A DNA stretch of 64,000 bases from Acidiluteibacter ferrifornacis (GCF_009909615.1 NZ_WWNE01000003.1:495248-559247); one strand, 5' to 3'. Positions 16,811-26,878 are shown, counted from the stretch's first letter. Numbers and translations are program-made. The notes: a model not told the origin generated them from the sequence alone.

Positions 16811-18982
16811 ATGAAAAAAACAATTACCTTATTTTCAGGTATTTTAATGGCTGCAGGAATCTATGCCCAAAGTTTTCAAATCAATGCAATAGGCAGTTAT
16901 AATACTGGTGTATTCGATGATGGAGCAGCAGAAATTACCGCTTACGATACCACTACACAACGATTATTTTTTGTGAATGCTTCCAATTCAAGTATTCAAG
17001 TTTTAGACATTAGTAATCCTACGTTACCAAAACTTCAGAACACAATAATCTTGACTCCATATGGCTCTTCAGCAAATAGTGTCGCGTTTAAAAATGGTGT
17101 TTTAGCTGCAGCGGTAGAAGATACCAACAAGCAAGCCAACGGAAAGGTTGTATTTTTTGATGCGGCCGGAGTATATTTAAATGATGTTCCCGTTGGAGCT
17201 TTGCCAGATATGTTGACATTTTCTCCCGATGGTAATAAAATTGTCGTGGCAAATGAAGGAGAACCAAATGATGATTATACCATCGATCCGGAAGGGTCAG
17301 TTAGTATTATTGATATTAACGCAGGAGTATCTCAAGCTACGGTTTCAAATGTTTCTTTTGCTCTATTCAATAATGTTATAGATAGTTTAGAATCTGGTAT
17401 GCCTTCGGGATGGTTAAATGCAGGAGGATACTTCAATACAAGTAGTGCTAATTCAGGAAATGGAAAAGCAGGATTAAATACCACAGGTGACATCATCAGA
17501 ACAGGTAAGTACTCTGCACTTCAAGGATTAAGTTTTTATGCTAAAATTTCAAGTGCAGGAGCAAATTGGCAAACTTCTATTGAAATTTCTCAAGACAGTA
17601 TGGTATGGACTGCAATAGATACAATTATTGCAGATGGCAACAATACCGGGGATGTTGTAGATTCTATTTATAGAAAATTTAACTACAATGTTGGATCAAG
17701 CCTACCACATTATGTTCGCTTCAATATGTACAACAGAATAGGTGGAAGTTTTTATTTTGATGATATAGAAGTAAGCACTATTTCCAAAGATGTGCGCGTT
17801 TTTGGACCAAATGCTACTGTAGCAATGGACTTGGAGCCAGAGTACATCACTGTAGATCAAAACAATGCTTTTGCATACGTTAGTTGCCAAGAAAACAACG
17901 CAATTGTTAAAGTCGATCTTTCAACGGCTACAGCGGTTGAGATTATGCCATTAGGCTATAAAGATTGGTCAGCTGTTGGAAATACTTTAGATGCTAGTGA
18001 TAAAGATGGTGTGATTAATATGAGAAACTACCCTATAAAAGGGATGTATATGCCAGACGCTATAGATGGTCATGTGATTGGTGGCAACTTCTATATTTTT
18101 ACTGCAAATGAAGGAGACTCGAGAGATTATAATGGTTTTTCAGAAGAAGATAGAATAAAAGACATAATCCTTGATTCAATTGCTTTCCCAAATTATGCCG
18201 CATTACAAGACGAGGATAGTCTTGGAAGATTGAATATTACAAACACAATGGGTGACATTGACAACGATGGAGATTTCGATGAGCTTTTCTCTTATGGTGC
18301 AAGGTCATTCTCTATTTTCTCAACAACGGGAGCTTTAATTTATGACAGTGGTGATGATTTTGAAAGTTATATCGCCGCTAATCACGCTACTCATTTTAAC
18401 TCAAATAATGACGATAACGACTCTTTTGATAAAAGAAGTGACGATAAGGGAGTAGAGCCAGAAGCAATTATTGTAGAAGAAATCAGAGGAAAGCAATATG
18501 CATTTATTGGGTTAGAAAGAATGGGTGGAATAATGGTTTACGATGTGAGCAATGTAAATGCTCCAACTTTTGAACAGTATTTCTTAAATAGAGACTTCTC
18601 AACTGTAGCGACCGATTCAGCAGCAGGAGATTTAGGGCCTGAAGGTCTTTTCTTCATTCCTGCTAGTGTCTCTCCTAATGGATTAGATTTGTTGGTTGCT
18701 TCTAATGAAATCAGTGGAAACGTATCAATTTATAGCCTTTCTTTTACCACTTCATTGATTGAAAGCGGAATAAAAGGTATTGAATTGAGCATTTATCCTA
18801 ACCCATCAAAAGGAAATACAGTTAATCTGAATAAAATGGCAACAGGTTCTATTTTCAATATGATTGGAAAAGAAGTTGTACGTTTTGACCACACCAATAC
18901 AATTGACATCTCTTCATTAACTGAAGGAATGTACATCATAAAAACAACTTCAGGTGAAAGCCAAAAGTTGATTAAGAATTAG
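16811..18982 (+). CDS. Secreted choice-of-anchor I-type beta-propeller protein with T9SS sorting domain
   Basis: A 723-residue secreted protein from ATG 16811. A signal peptide (about 1-19, ending YAQ) is followed by a beta-propeller-like region. Repeats include RLFFVNASNSSIQVLDISNP, LTFSPDGNKIVVANEGEPNDDY and MVYDVSNVNAPTF, typical of choice-of-anchor I (alkaline phosphatase-like) proteins. An inserted jelly-roll-like segment with a W.TSIEISQDS stretch lies at about 190-320. The C-terminus carries a type A sorting domain (LSIYPNPSKGN ... GMYIIKT). It is therefore exported by the type IX system, either released or surface-held. Phosphatase activity is not proven by the motifs I can see. Confidence 0.82.
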   Translation: MKKTITLFSGILMAAGIYAQSFQINAIGSYNTGVFDDGAAEITAYDTTTQRLFFVNASNSSIQVLDISNPTLPKLQNTIILTPYGSSANSVAFKNGVLAAAVEDTNKQANGKVVFFDAAGVYLNDVPVGALPDMLTFSPDGNKIVVANEGEPNDDYTIDPEGSVSIIDINAGVSQATVSNVSFALFNNVIDSLESGMPSGWLNAGGYFNTSSANSGNGKAGLNTTGDIIRTGKYSALQGLSFYAKISSAGANWQTSIEISQDSMVWTAIDTIIADGNNTGDVVDSIYRKFNYNVGSSLPHYVRFNMYNRIGGSFYFDDIEVSTISKDVRVFGPNATVAMDLEPEYITVDQNNAFAYVSCQENNAIVKVDLSTATAVEIMPLGYKDWSAVGNTLDASDKDGVINMRNYPIKGMYMPDAIDGHVIGGNFYIFTANEGDSRDYNGFSEEDRIKDIILDSIAFPNYAALQDEDSLGRLNITNTMGDIDNDGDFDELFSYGARSFSIFSTTGALIYDSGDDFESYIAANHATHFNSNNDDNDSFDKRSDDKGVEPEAIIVEEIRGKQYAFIGLERMGGIMVYDVSNVNAPTFEQYFLNRDFSTVATDSAAGDLGPEGLFFIPASVSPNGLDLLVASNEISGNVSIYSLSFTTSLIESGIKGIELSIYPNPSKGNTVNLNKMATGSIFNMIGKEVVRFDHTNTIDISSLTEGMYIIKTTSGESQKLIKN

Positions 18983-19010
18983 AATAATAGTTAGTTAAGT
19001 TAGTGTGAAA

Positions 19011-19046
19011 AAGAGGTCTTAGGCAGCAATGCTTAAGGCCTTTTTT
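19011..19046 (+). terminator. Terminator after the choice-of-anchor gene
   Basis: An imperfect stem of AGGTCTTAGGC with GCTTAAGGCCT, followed by six T residues. It lies in the 317-base gap between 18983 and 19299. Confidence 0.7.
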
Positions 19047-19071
19047 GATTGACCTTCTTTATAATAAATAA

Positions 19072-19281
19072 TCAACGAAGCTTATTAATCTTGTCGTATA
19101 ATTTGGCTGTCAAAACTGGTGGTAAAATTAACCCAATGACAAATCCAACACAAGCCGAAAGTATACAGATTATCCAATGTAACTTAAACTCTATAGCCAA
19201 ATCAACAGCCTCCAATGCAAGAATCTAGGATAGGATTGCTCCAAGAATAAAAGATAAGTTAATTACAATATTCCTTTTCAT
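19072..19281 (-). pseudogene. Small two-helix membrane protein gene interrupted by an in-frame TAG
   Basis: On the minus strand, ATG 19281 opens a frame reading MKRNIVINLSFILGAILS. An amber codon (19225-19227) comes next, and the frame continues without further stops as ILALEAVDLAIEFKLHW and a second hydrophobic helix (ICILSACVGFVIGLILPPVL) ending DKINKLR-stop at 19072. The total of 69 codons makes a sensible small membrane protein apart from the single TAG. It is either a recent nonsense mutation, a sequencing error, or a truncated gene re-initiating at a TTG downstream. It fills most of the only gap in the window longer than 300 bases. Confidence 0.55.
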
Positions 19282-19299
19282 CTTTTGTGAAAGCCCACC

Positions 19300-21912
19300 C
19301 TATAACCTTCCACCTAAAACAAACGTTTTTTTGAATTTCTCTGTGTCTCCTTTTTCAGTGAATGCTTCAAATATTAAGACGTAGGCTCCGATGGCAGCCT
19401 TTGAATTGGTGTCGTTAATTCCATCCCATATAAAGCTTCCAGATGCTCCAACCACTTTATTATTTGCTAAATTTTTAACTAGTCTTCCTTTTGCATCGTA
19501 GATGTTTAAGGTTACAATATATCCTGGATTATCGAACTGATAATTGAAGCTAATCAAGTCTTCAAAACCATCATTATCTGGCGAAAAAACTTCTGGTGTG
19601 ATTGAAACTTTAGAAGTAGGACTTTCTAATCCAAAATACTGAGAGTTTTTATACGTTGGTGTTGCAAACCCTACACTAGAAGAAGCCGAGTGCCAAGTTC
19701 CCTCTTCATTGGTTGGTCTGTCAAAGCTGATGCGCTCCAATGACACACCATTTAAATCGGTCAAAAGTGCCAAATGCATGTCGTCATTGTACAGAAAGAA
19801 GTCGGACACCAATGAATCATTGATCAGTAAATAAATATTCCCTTCGCTATCGTTCATTGATGGTAATGATGCCATTTCTAAAAATCTATCAGAAAAACTC
19901 AGAGGATATTCCTTTTTAATATTTTCAGGGTCAGTCGTCAATACGGTGTATTCCCCAGGTAGTATCACATAAGATTCGACACTAATTTCTTTGATATTTT
20001 TATATCCTACACTATCGCTATTCGCCAATTTCCAGCCTTGCAAACTAATTGCTTTTTGGCTGTTGTTATAAACTTCAACAAAATCTACACCTCCGGAACG
20101 AGGATTAAACAGCACCTCATTTAAAATAATATCTCCAGGTTGTGGTTGCTCAGGCAATGAAAACGACTTCGAGTTAATATTTCCAATCAAGTTTCCAGAG
20201 CAATCCGTTAAATTAGAAACTGTGATGCTTTCTATCACTCCAGGCTGTAGAGGTTGGTTTAGCCCTATCAATATTCGCTGATACATTGGCGGAACATTGG
20301 AAAGAAATCCAACTGTATTCCCTTGATCAAAAACATAATTAGCAAGCAACACAGATGAGCTATCTAATGTCTCATTGAACTCTAAAATAATAGTATCCGC
20401 TGATACGATCAATACGTTTAATAGTTCAGGCCCGGTTTGGTCCAAAATATTACTGAACACACTGTTTTGAGCTCCAGGAGTTCCACCTGAAGCAGCGTTA
20501 GAGGCCGACCAATTGAACCTTCCACCACAAATGGCAGTTGGGTTAATTTGCTCTAATGTGTATCCGCCAGACTTTTTTGTAGCATCTTGATACCAATCAT
20601 CTGTATAATTTACTTGATCGATGATCACTCCATTGTTGTCTTTTAAGGTGATGAAATCACCTGAATTATTTAATGTGGGAAATGATGAAACTCCCAAAAC
20701 TTTTCCGAAAGGTTGAAAAAGAGAGCTATCGGCTGTAGCGCAAATAATTAAATATTCATCAGGAGCTAAGGTTAAAGTTGATAAATTAGCCGTGCTAGAT
20801 CCATCGGAAATAGTCCAACCGTTCAAATCAAAAGCCTCGTTTGAAGCATTGAAAAGTTCTATAAACTCCCTTTCAGGCAACCCTACTACTGGAGTTGGAT
20901 CAGGAAATAACTCATTGATAACAACATCTCGATAAGAAGCAGTTGCGGGAATAAAATACATGAATGACTTTGTATCAGCAAGCATTACGTTTGAAGCCCT
21001 GTCAGCTACGTTACTAATTGAAATATTGTAAGTTGATCCACTAGAAAAAGGTGTTGTAATCATTAAGTTAACAATTGAACTATCAGCAACATCAATACTT
21101 GCAGATTGAGGCATCCCTATTCCACCATCAACATTATAATTGGAAAGATTTACTGCGGTAGTAACATCGACGAATTCAGAAAATTTGATCGCTAATTCGG
21201 TTGATGAACTTATTGTAACACTAGAAATAGTAGGTTTTATGTTATCTTGAAAACCTGTCCCGCTTACTATAAAATCATCAAAATAAAACTTGTCTGAACG
21301 AGTTGAAGTATAAATACAATGAACTCCAAAAAACGCTGACTGTGTATGAGTCGCATCTAATGTAAAACCTTCTGAAACATATGAATTTCCAGTCCCTGAA
21401 ACATCAACATAAAGCTCCCAGTTTCCAATACTGTCTCTCGTTACTTTAATTTTTAATTCAGGGTTAGTTGCTGCAGTACCATCAATTCCATCAATTATTT
21501 TTACATCATTACTACCATCTTTTCGATATAAAGAGACATCATCAACTGTGCCTGTTTCTCCACCTATTTTTACAAAGTATCCATTAAAAGCTGCTGTAAT
21601 ATCTTGGTTATTTGAAATTAACGCAACCTTGGCATAATTGGAAGACGAAGGAGCAAAGTCCAGTTTCACATAAAACTCCCAACTTGCATTATACACGGCC
21701 TGAGAGGTAGTACTTAAGTAGGCAGGACTCGTTGCAGTGGCATCGTTCAAACGAAGTTGATTTTGAGGCGTTACCTCAAATTTAGTAGTTTGTCCAACCC
21801 ATATTGGATTAGTTGAAAAGTTTCCATCTGAAAAATCATCCGAAAACTGTGCTTTTGAGCATATTGAAAAGGCTAGGACGAAAAGGAGTGTAAGACCAAA
21901 TTGAATTCTCAT
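19300..21912 (-). CDS. Secreted multidomain protein with two lamin-tail domains and a gliding-motility C-terminal domain
   Basis: An 870-residue protein from ATG 21912. An upstream in-frame extension to 22014 runs into the promoter of the divergent asd gene and lacks a signal peptide. A signal peptide (about 1-22, ...CSKAQ) leads into a laminin-G/jelly-roll-like part (about 25-225), then Ig-like segments. Two lamin-tail domains begin VVINELFPDPTP and DIILNEVLFNPRSGG, each with the ...EFIELFN/DFVEVYN signature. The end, FSPDNDGFED ... GAYVLIFEA, matches the CHU_C/FlgD-like C-terminal domain that serves as a type B sorting signal for the type IX system. Its role is likely surface or extracellular; the ligand is unknown. 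Confidence 0.85.
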   Translation of the reverse strand: MRIQFGLTLLFVLAFSICSKAQFSDDFSDGNFSTNPIWVGQTTKFEVTPQNQLRLNDATATSPAYLSTTSQAVYNASWEFYVKLDFAPSSSNYAKVALISNNQDITAAFNGYFVKIGGETGTVDDVSLYRKDGSNDVKIIDGIDGTAATNPELKIKVTRDSIGNWELYVDVSGTGNSYVSEGFTLDATHTQSAFFGVHCIYTSTRSDKFYFDDFIVSGTGFQDNIKPTISSVTISSSTELAIKFSEFVDVTTAVNLSNYNVDGGIGMPQSASIDVADSSIVNLMITTPFSSGSTYNISISNVADRASNVMLADTKSFMYFIPATASYRDVVINELFPDPTPVVGLPEREFIELFNASNEAFDLNGWTISDGSSTANLSTLTLAPDEYLIICATADSSLFQPFGKVLGVSSFPTLNNSGDFITLKDNNGVIIDQVNYTDDWYQDATKKSGGYTLEQINPTAICGGRFNWSASNAASGGTPGAQNSVFSNILDQTGPELLNVLIVSADTIILEFNETLDSSSVLLANYVFDQGNTVGFLSNVPPMYQRILIGLNQPLQPGVIESITVSNLTDCSGNLIGNINSKSFSLPEQPQPGDIILNEVLFNPRSGGVDFVEVYNNSQKAISLQGWKLANSDSVGYKNIKEISVESYVILPGEYTVLTTDPENIKKEYPLSFSDRFLEMASLPSMNDSEGNIYLLINDSLVSDFFLYNDDMHLALLTDLNGVSLERISFDRPTNEEGTWHSASSSVGFATPTYKNSQYFGLESPTSKVSITPEVFSPDNDGFEDLISFNYQFDNPGYIVTLNIYDAKGRLVKNLANNKVVGASGSFIWDGINDTNSKAAIGAYVLIFEAFTEKGDTEKFKKTFVLGGRL

Positions 21913-21942
21913 AAATATAATTTCTCTAGAACGTAAATATAG

Positions 21943-21950
21943 TATTTTTG
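21943..21950 (+). promoter_or_regulatory. asd -7 element TATTTTTG
   Basis: An exact TAnnTTTG match 39 bases before the asd start ATG 21990. It also overlaps the non-ATG codon at 21948, which is therefore rejected as a start. Confidence 0.5.
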
Positions 21951-21989
21951 TGTCCTTTAAGAATGAAGTTAACATTAAATCAAAATAGA

Positions 21990-22979
21990 ATGAAAGTAGC
22001 GGTAGTAGGTGCAACAGGTCTTGTAGGAACAGTGATGCTTAAATTATTAGTTGAACGCAAATTTCCATTGACTGATTTGATACCAGTTGCTTCCGAAAAA
22101 TCTGTCGGAAAACAACTTGAATTTAATGGAAAAAACTACCGTATTCACTCTATGCAGGAAGCGATAGATGCTCAACCCAACATTGCTATTTTCTCAGCTG
22201 GCGGTGAGGTCTCATTAGAATTTGCTCCTAAGTTTGCAGCCGTAGGAACAACAGTTATCGACAACTCTTCTGCATGGAGAATGGATCCCGATAAAAAACT
22301 AATTGTACCCGAAATAAACGCTTGGGCATTGCGTGCAAGTGATAAAATAATTGCTAATCCAAATTGTTCAACCATTCAAATGGTGATGGCATTGAATCCG
22401 TTAAATAAAAAATACGGAGTTAAACGAGTGATTGTATCTACTTATCAATCAATAACGGGTACTGGCGTTAAAGCTGTTAATCAATTGGCGAATGAAAGTT
22501 CTGGAGTTAAAGGAGAAATGGCTTATCCCTATCAAATTCACCAAAACTGTATTCCACATTGTGATGTTTTCCTAGAAAATGGATACACCAAGGAGGAAAT
22601 GAAATTGATGAAAGAAACGAATAAGATCTTAGCAGATGATAATATTAAAGTTACCGCTACTGCCGTTCGTGTTCCAGTAATGGGAGGTCATTCTGAATCA
22701 GTTAATGTAGAGTTGAATATGCCATTTGAGCTAGCTGACGTGCGAAAATTACTTTCAGAAACAGAAGGAATTACAGTTCAAGATCAACCAGAAGTAAATA
22801 ATTATCCAATGCCTTTTTATTCTAAAGATAAAAACGATGTTTTTGTCGGAAGAATTCGTCGTGATGATACAAGAGATAATGCACTAAACATGTGGATTGT
22901 TGCGGATAATTTGAGAAAAGGGGCTGCTACTAACGCGATTCAAATTGCAGAATATTTGGTGAAACAAGCCTTGGTCTAA
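21990..22979 (+). CDS. asd: Aspartate-semialdehyde dehydrogenase
   Basis: A 329-residue cytoplasmic enzyme that reduces aspartyl phosphate to aspartate semialdehyde with NADPH, feeding lysine/diaminopimelate, threonine and methionine synthesis. The N-terminus MKVAVVGATGLVGTVML is the NADP-binding fold. The nucleophilic Cys is in IANPNCSTIQM, and the substrate-binding VPVMGGHSESVNVE segment with its conserved His is present. Length and motifs are normal. It is a single gene; its neighbours are unrelated. Confidence 0.96.
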   Translation: MKVAVVGATGLVGTVMLKLLVERKFPLTDLIPVASEKSVGKQLEFNGKNYRIHSMQEAIDAQPNIAIFSAGGEVSLEFAPKFAAVGTTVIDNSSAWRMDPDKKLIVPEINAWALRASDKIIANPNCSTIQMVMALNPLNKKYGVKRVIVSTYQSITGTGVKAVNQLANESSGVKGEMAYPYQIHQNCIPHCDVFLENGYTKEEMKLMKETNKILADDNIKVTATAVRVPVMGGHSESVNVELNMPFELADVRKLLSETEGITVQDQPEVNNYPMPFYSKDKNDVFVGRIRRDDTRDNALNMWIVADNLRKGAATNAIQIAEYLVKQALV

Positions 22980-23081
22980 TCCCAATTTTTAACTTTTCCA
23001 AGATTTCTTTTTCTAATTTCTTAATTTAAAGCAGCGAAACACTCTATTCTGGAGTCTTGTTATAAACCCGCTTTGTATATT

Positions 23082-23621
23082 ATGCGAGAAGAAGAACTCA
23101 TAAAAGGCTGTATAAACGAAGATCAAGCTTGCCAAAAGGCACTTTATCAAAAGTTTAGCGGACTAATGTATGCAGTTTGTTTGCGTTATGCTAAGCATAA
23201 AGCAGAAGCTCAAGACATTATGCAGGATGGGTTTATCAAAGTTTTCGATAATATCTCCAAATTTTCTTTTAATGGTTCTTTTGAAGGCTGGATTCGACGA
23301 ATAATGGTCAATACAGCACTAAACTATTACCGCAGATCAAGCAGTCATAAAGAACAAATAGGAATTGAAGAGTATCAAGAAGGAGCCACTGAACCAATGG
23401 CTAACAGCAACTTAGGAGAAAAGGAATTAATGATTATTATACAACAATTACCCGAAGGCTATAAATTAGTTTTCAATTTATATGCCATTGAGGGTTATAG
23501 TCATAAAGAGATTGGAGAAATGCTTGATATCACAGAAAGCACTTCACGATCCCAGCTTTCAAAAGCAAGAAAGTGGATACAAAACATTTTAGAAAAATAT
23601 AATATAGACGCTAATGTTTAA
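23082..23621 (+). CDS. ECF sigma factor
   Basis: A 179-residue RNA polymerase sigma factor of the ECF type. Region 2 (about 25-90) includes the RYAKHKAEAQDIMQDGFIKVF core-binding and -10 recognition helices. Region 4 (about 120-175) has the YSHKEIGEMLDITESTSRSQLSKAR helix-turn-helix. Region 3 is absent. ATG 23082 is chosen over the TTG at 23073. Its last 8 bases overlap the start of the next gene, which encodes a membrane-spanning protein with a beta-barrel C-terminus, so the two are translationally coupled. Confidence 0.93.
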   Translation: MREEELIKGCINEDQACQKALYQKFSGLMYAVCLRYAKHKAEAQDIMQDGFIKVFDNISKFSFNGSFEGWIRRIMVNTALNYYRRSSSHKEQIGIEEYQEGATEPMANSNLGEKELMIIIQQLPEGYKLVFNLYAIEGYSHKEIGEMLDITESTSRSQLSKARKWIQNILEKYNIDANV

Positions 23622-25155
23622 CGAAGAGGGAAACCATATCGATGAACTTTTTAGATTGGCTTTAAAAGGCCATCAAGAAACACCTCCTGCATCGGCATGG
23701 GATAATATAGTGGAGAAAAGAAGCTTTGGGCACATTTTGTTGAATCAAATTTCGTTGAACTGGAAAAACTTTCTGTTTTTGACGTTCGTTTTTGCCACAG
23801 CAGGTATCGCTATTGTTTTTGGTACAGATACAACGAATAAAGACTCGAATGTAGCAGCTAAGCCTATCCCTGTGGACAAAAGTGTTGGGTATGCTAATAG
23901 TCATCTATTGTTGGCCTCACACTCGCCTAGTGCTGGAAGCATAAATGGATTACGTCAAGCTGAATTGAATACCCCTCAAATTCAAAAACATGAATTTGAG
24001 TCAATTATTCACTCTAATAACACAATAGCTAATCACACAGTTCAAATTAATAATACGATTCTCAGCTCTCAAAACATAGTAAGAAAAAACAATACAAAAT
24101 CGGATCACCTTTCAAATCAACCATTTGAAAAAAAGGAAAGCGAAGAACAAATAATTCATTCTTCAATTACAAAATTGGATGAAAATAAGAAAAGCAATCG
24201 CCCAAATTCCTTGATTAACGATAATAATTTACTAAATGATGGAGCTTCTATTTCTAACTCTAGCAATCGCTTAAAAGAAGTAGTTCAGCCAATTAATGAT
24301 ATTGAAAGCAAGATAGAATTATTATCTTCAATGAAAGTTTCAACGCTATCATTGTTGAATGAAAAAACTTTAGCATTAGATTCAAATTATTACAAGCCAT
24401 TCGAAAAAAGAAAAATCACATTAAAGAATCATTTATTTGTAAACTTTAAGATAGGTCCTGAGTTTCATCAAACCAACTATATTTCAAACAATAAAGAATA
24501 CATTGATTACGTTCAAGCTAGAAAAAATAGCACCTCTTCTAAAATTGGAGGCTCTTTGCAATTGACATTAAGCTATTACATGCATAATAATGTATTTATC
24601 GAGTCGGGATTTAGGTACAATCAAATAAAGGAAGAGGTGAATTATGAAACATATACTGTGCTTTCTGAAACTACAGTTATAGACTCTACATTGTTAGGTT
24701 ACAAAGTGGGACCTACAGGCGAGCCCGTTCCCATTTACGAAATTTCTGAAAGAACTGAAATAGAAAAAGATATTACGAAAACTAATAGTGTGAATGTTTA
24801 TCACACTTTAAGCATTCCTGTGTTGGTAGGTTATCAGTTAGACTTTAATCGCTTCTCCTTTCAACTCAAAACTGGAGCAAGCATTTCTTTGATTAGTTCC
24901 AGAAGTGGAAGTATTGTAGGTCATCATGAAAATGAAATCATTAAATTAGGTGGAAGTTCAGACCCCTATAAAAATGCTATGGTTTATAATTGGGAACTTG
25001 CAGGTAGTGTAGGTTATCAGCTTTCAGAGAAAGTTCATTTAATCATAGAGCCAACATATAGAACCTCCTTAAATAGTTTGACTAAGACTGATGGATCACT
25101 ATCAGAAAAAAATAAAACTTTTGGATTTTTAACTGGAATTAGGTTTAAATTATAA
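23614..25155 (+). CDS. Putative sigma-linked membrane protein with a C-terminal beta-barrel domain
   Basis: A 513-residue protein. The N-terminal cytoplasmic segment (about 1-45, including IDELFRLALKGHQETPPASAWDNI) precedes one transmembrane helix (about 50-70). A long, low-complexity Asn/Ser-rich linker (about 75-270) leads to a C-terminal PorT/OMP_b-brl-like region (about 275-513) of alternating amphipathic strands ending in ...FLTGIRFKL, with a terminal hydrophobic residue. This layout could link the outer membrane to a cytoplasmic sigma factor. It overlaps the ECF sigma gene by 8 bp and probably controls it. No ZAS anti-sigma motif (HxxxCxxC) is visible. Confidence 0.72.
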   Translation: MFNEEGNHIDELFRLALKGHQETPPASAWDNIVEKRSFGHILLNQISLNWKNFLFLTFVFATAGIAIVFGTDTTNKDSNVAAKPIPVDKSVGYANSHLLLASHSPSAGSINGLRQAELNTPQIQKHEFESIIHSNNTIANHTVQINNTILSSQNIVRKNNTKSDHLSNQPFEKKESEEQIIHSSITKLDENKKSNRPNSLINDNNLLNDGASISNSSNRLKEVVQPINDIESKIELLSSMKVSTLSLLNEKTLALDSNYYKPFEKRKITLKNHLFVNFKIGPEFHQTNYISNNKEYIDYVQARKNSTSSKIGGSLQLTLSYYMHNNVFIESGFRYNQIKEEVNYETYTVLSETTVIDSTLLGYKVGPTGEPVPIYEISERTEIEKDITKTNSVNVYHTLSIPVLVGYQLDFNRFSFQLKTGASISLISSRSGSIVGHHENEIIKLGGSSDPYKNAMVYNWELAGSVGYQLSEKVHLIIEPTYRTSLNSLTKTDGSLSEKNKTFGFLTGIRFKL

Positions 25156-25208
25156 TTATGTGTAATTTAATACCCCTCAAACCTTTATGATTGAAAACTT
25201 GATTTGAA

Positions 25209-26822
25209 ATGAAACTTATTAAACCCATTATACTATCTCTCTTCTGTGCGTTAGGAAATGCGGGGGTTTCGCAAGCTACATATCAAGAATTCGAAGTCGG
25301 AAACATCAGCACAAGAGTTTATGCTGATGGTTGGTTATTCAACGATCTTCATTACCAAAAAGCGAGGTTTGATATTCCAAAAAATTCAGGAGTTAATGCC
25401 ATTTACATGTCTGGCTTTTGGATAGGTGGTCACATTGATTTGAAAAACCCCAATCAGCCAAATATCCTCAGGCTCTCGAAAATGTACAATACATCTAACA
25501 GTTTTAAACAAGGCCCTATCCGTCTGCAAAATAGAACCGGTGCAGACCCATCCTATTGGAATAAAACTTGGATTGTCAACAAATCAGTAGTGCTAAAACA
25601 CATCCAAAGTTTTCAGAATAAAAGTTATGAAATTCCCGATGAGATTTTAAACTGGCCTGCTCACGGAAGGAATGGAACTGCTGATATTTTGGCCCCTTTT
25701 ATTGATGTAAATGGAAACTCAATTTATGAGCCAGAGAAAGGAGACTATCCAGATATTAAAGGTGATAAAGCAATCTATTTTATGTTCAATGATGCCGGAC
25801 AGGGATCCAATAATGATGGATTAGTAATTGAAGTTCACGGCATGCTTTACGGTTTTAACTCAGATGACGAAAGAATCAATAATACGTTATTTTTAAACTT
25901 AAAAGTAATCAACCGGTCAACTTATGATTACAAGGATGTTTATTTTGGTATGTATAATGATTTTGACTTAGGTGATCCAAGCGATGATTATATCGGTACA
26001 GATTCCGCTCTTGATTTAGTCTATGCATACAATGGAGATGATCAAGATGGACCCGCCAAAGGAATTCCGTCTTATGGTGAATCTCCTCCTGCAATTGGAA
26101 TGGTTTATTTAAACAAAACGCTTTCGAACAGTATCTACTTTGACTTAAATGACGAGGTGAGAGGCGTTCCATCTACAAATCAACACTACTACAACTACTT
26201 GCGTTCCATTTTTAAAGATGGGAGTGATTTAAGATATGGTGGTGATGGGCATTATAAATCTGATGGGGTAACGAATCAAGGTGCTTCCTATGTTTTTCCA
26301 GGCGACCCAATCCAACCTTCTAATTCTGACTGGACAGAGTCGAATAATTTTTCATTGCCTAATCCTCCAAGCGATCGAAGAATAATTGCATCACACCAAC
26401 AGAACAACTTCGCTATCAACGACTTTATTGAAATAGACATTGCATATATTTTTGCAGAAAACAGCAAAAATGATAGAACTAATACTCAATCTGTGGCTGA
26501 TTTAAAAAAGCTCGCAGCAGATATTAAAATATTATATGATTCAGGAGAGTTCAGTAAACCTACTCCACCTGTTATTCAGCCTCCCATTAACTCTATAACA
26601 GAAATTTATCCTAATCCTTTGGGAGATGGTGAAACGCTACAAATAACCGATGAACTAGTTACCAATATAGCTGTTTTTAATATAAATGGAACTAAGGTTT
26701 TAGAAAAACAAAAGGCTGAATCCACAATAGAAATTTCTCATAATGAGTTATCCAGTGGGATGTATATTATCAGATTAAACTCAGCCTATAGCTCTAGAAG
26801 CGAAAAATTGATTGTAAAGTAA
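25209..26822 (+). CDS. Secreted protein with T9SS type A sorting domain
   Basis: A 537-residue secreted protein. A signal peptide (about 1-22, ...GVSQA) precedes a large beta-rich region that I cannot assign to a named domain. It has repeated Asp/Gly-rich, possibly calcium-binding loops such as DPSDDYIGTD and GDDQDGPAK. The C-terminus is a type A sorting domain (ITEIYPNPLGDGE ... GMYIIRL). It lies 53 bp after the sigma/beta-barrel pair on the same strand, so it may belong to the same operon. Confidence 0.78.
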   Translation: MKLIKPIILSLFCALGNAGVSQATYQEFEVGNISTRVYADGWLFNDLHYQKARFDIPKNSGVNAIYMSGFWIGGHIDLKNPNQPNILRLSKMYNTSNSFKQGPIRLQNRTGADPSYWNKTWIVNKSVVLKHIQSFQNKSYEIPDEILNWPAHGRNGTADILAPFIDVNGNSIYEPEKGDYPDIKGDKAIYFMFNDAGQGSNNDGLVIEVHGMLYGFNSDDERINNTLFLNLKVINRSTYDYKDVYFGMYNDFDLGDPSDDYIGTDSALDLVYAYNGDDQDGPAKGIPSYGESPPAIGMVYLNKTLSNSIYFDLNDEVRGVPSTNQHYYNYLRSIFKDGSDLRYGGDGHYKSDGVTNQGASYVFPGDPIQPSNSDWTESNNFSLPNPPSDRRIIASHQQNNFAINDFIEIDIAYIFAENSKNDRTNTQSVADLKKLAADIKILYDSGEFSKPTPPVIQPPINSITEIYPNPLGDGETLQITDELVTNIAVFNINGTKVLEKQKAESTIEISHNELSSGMYIIRLNSAYSSRSEKLIVK

Positions 26823-26878
26823 ATTAACAATAATAGCCTTTAGAACATTCTCCCAACAACCCTCTCAAATAAAAGACC

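Noticed and set aside
21913-22014. 34-residue N-terminal extension of the lamin-tail protein
   Set aside because: It displaces the signal peptide and runs across the divergent asd promoter and start.
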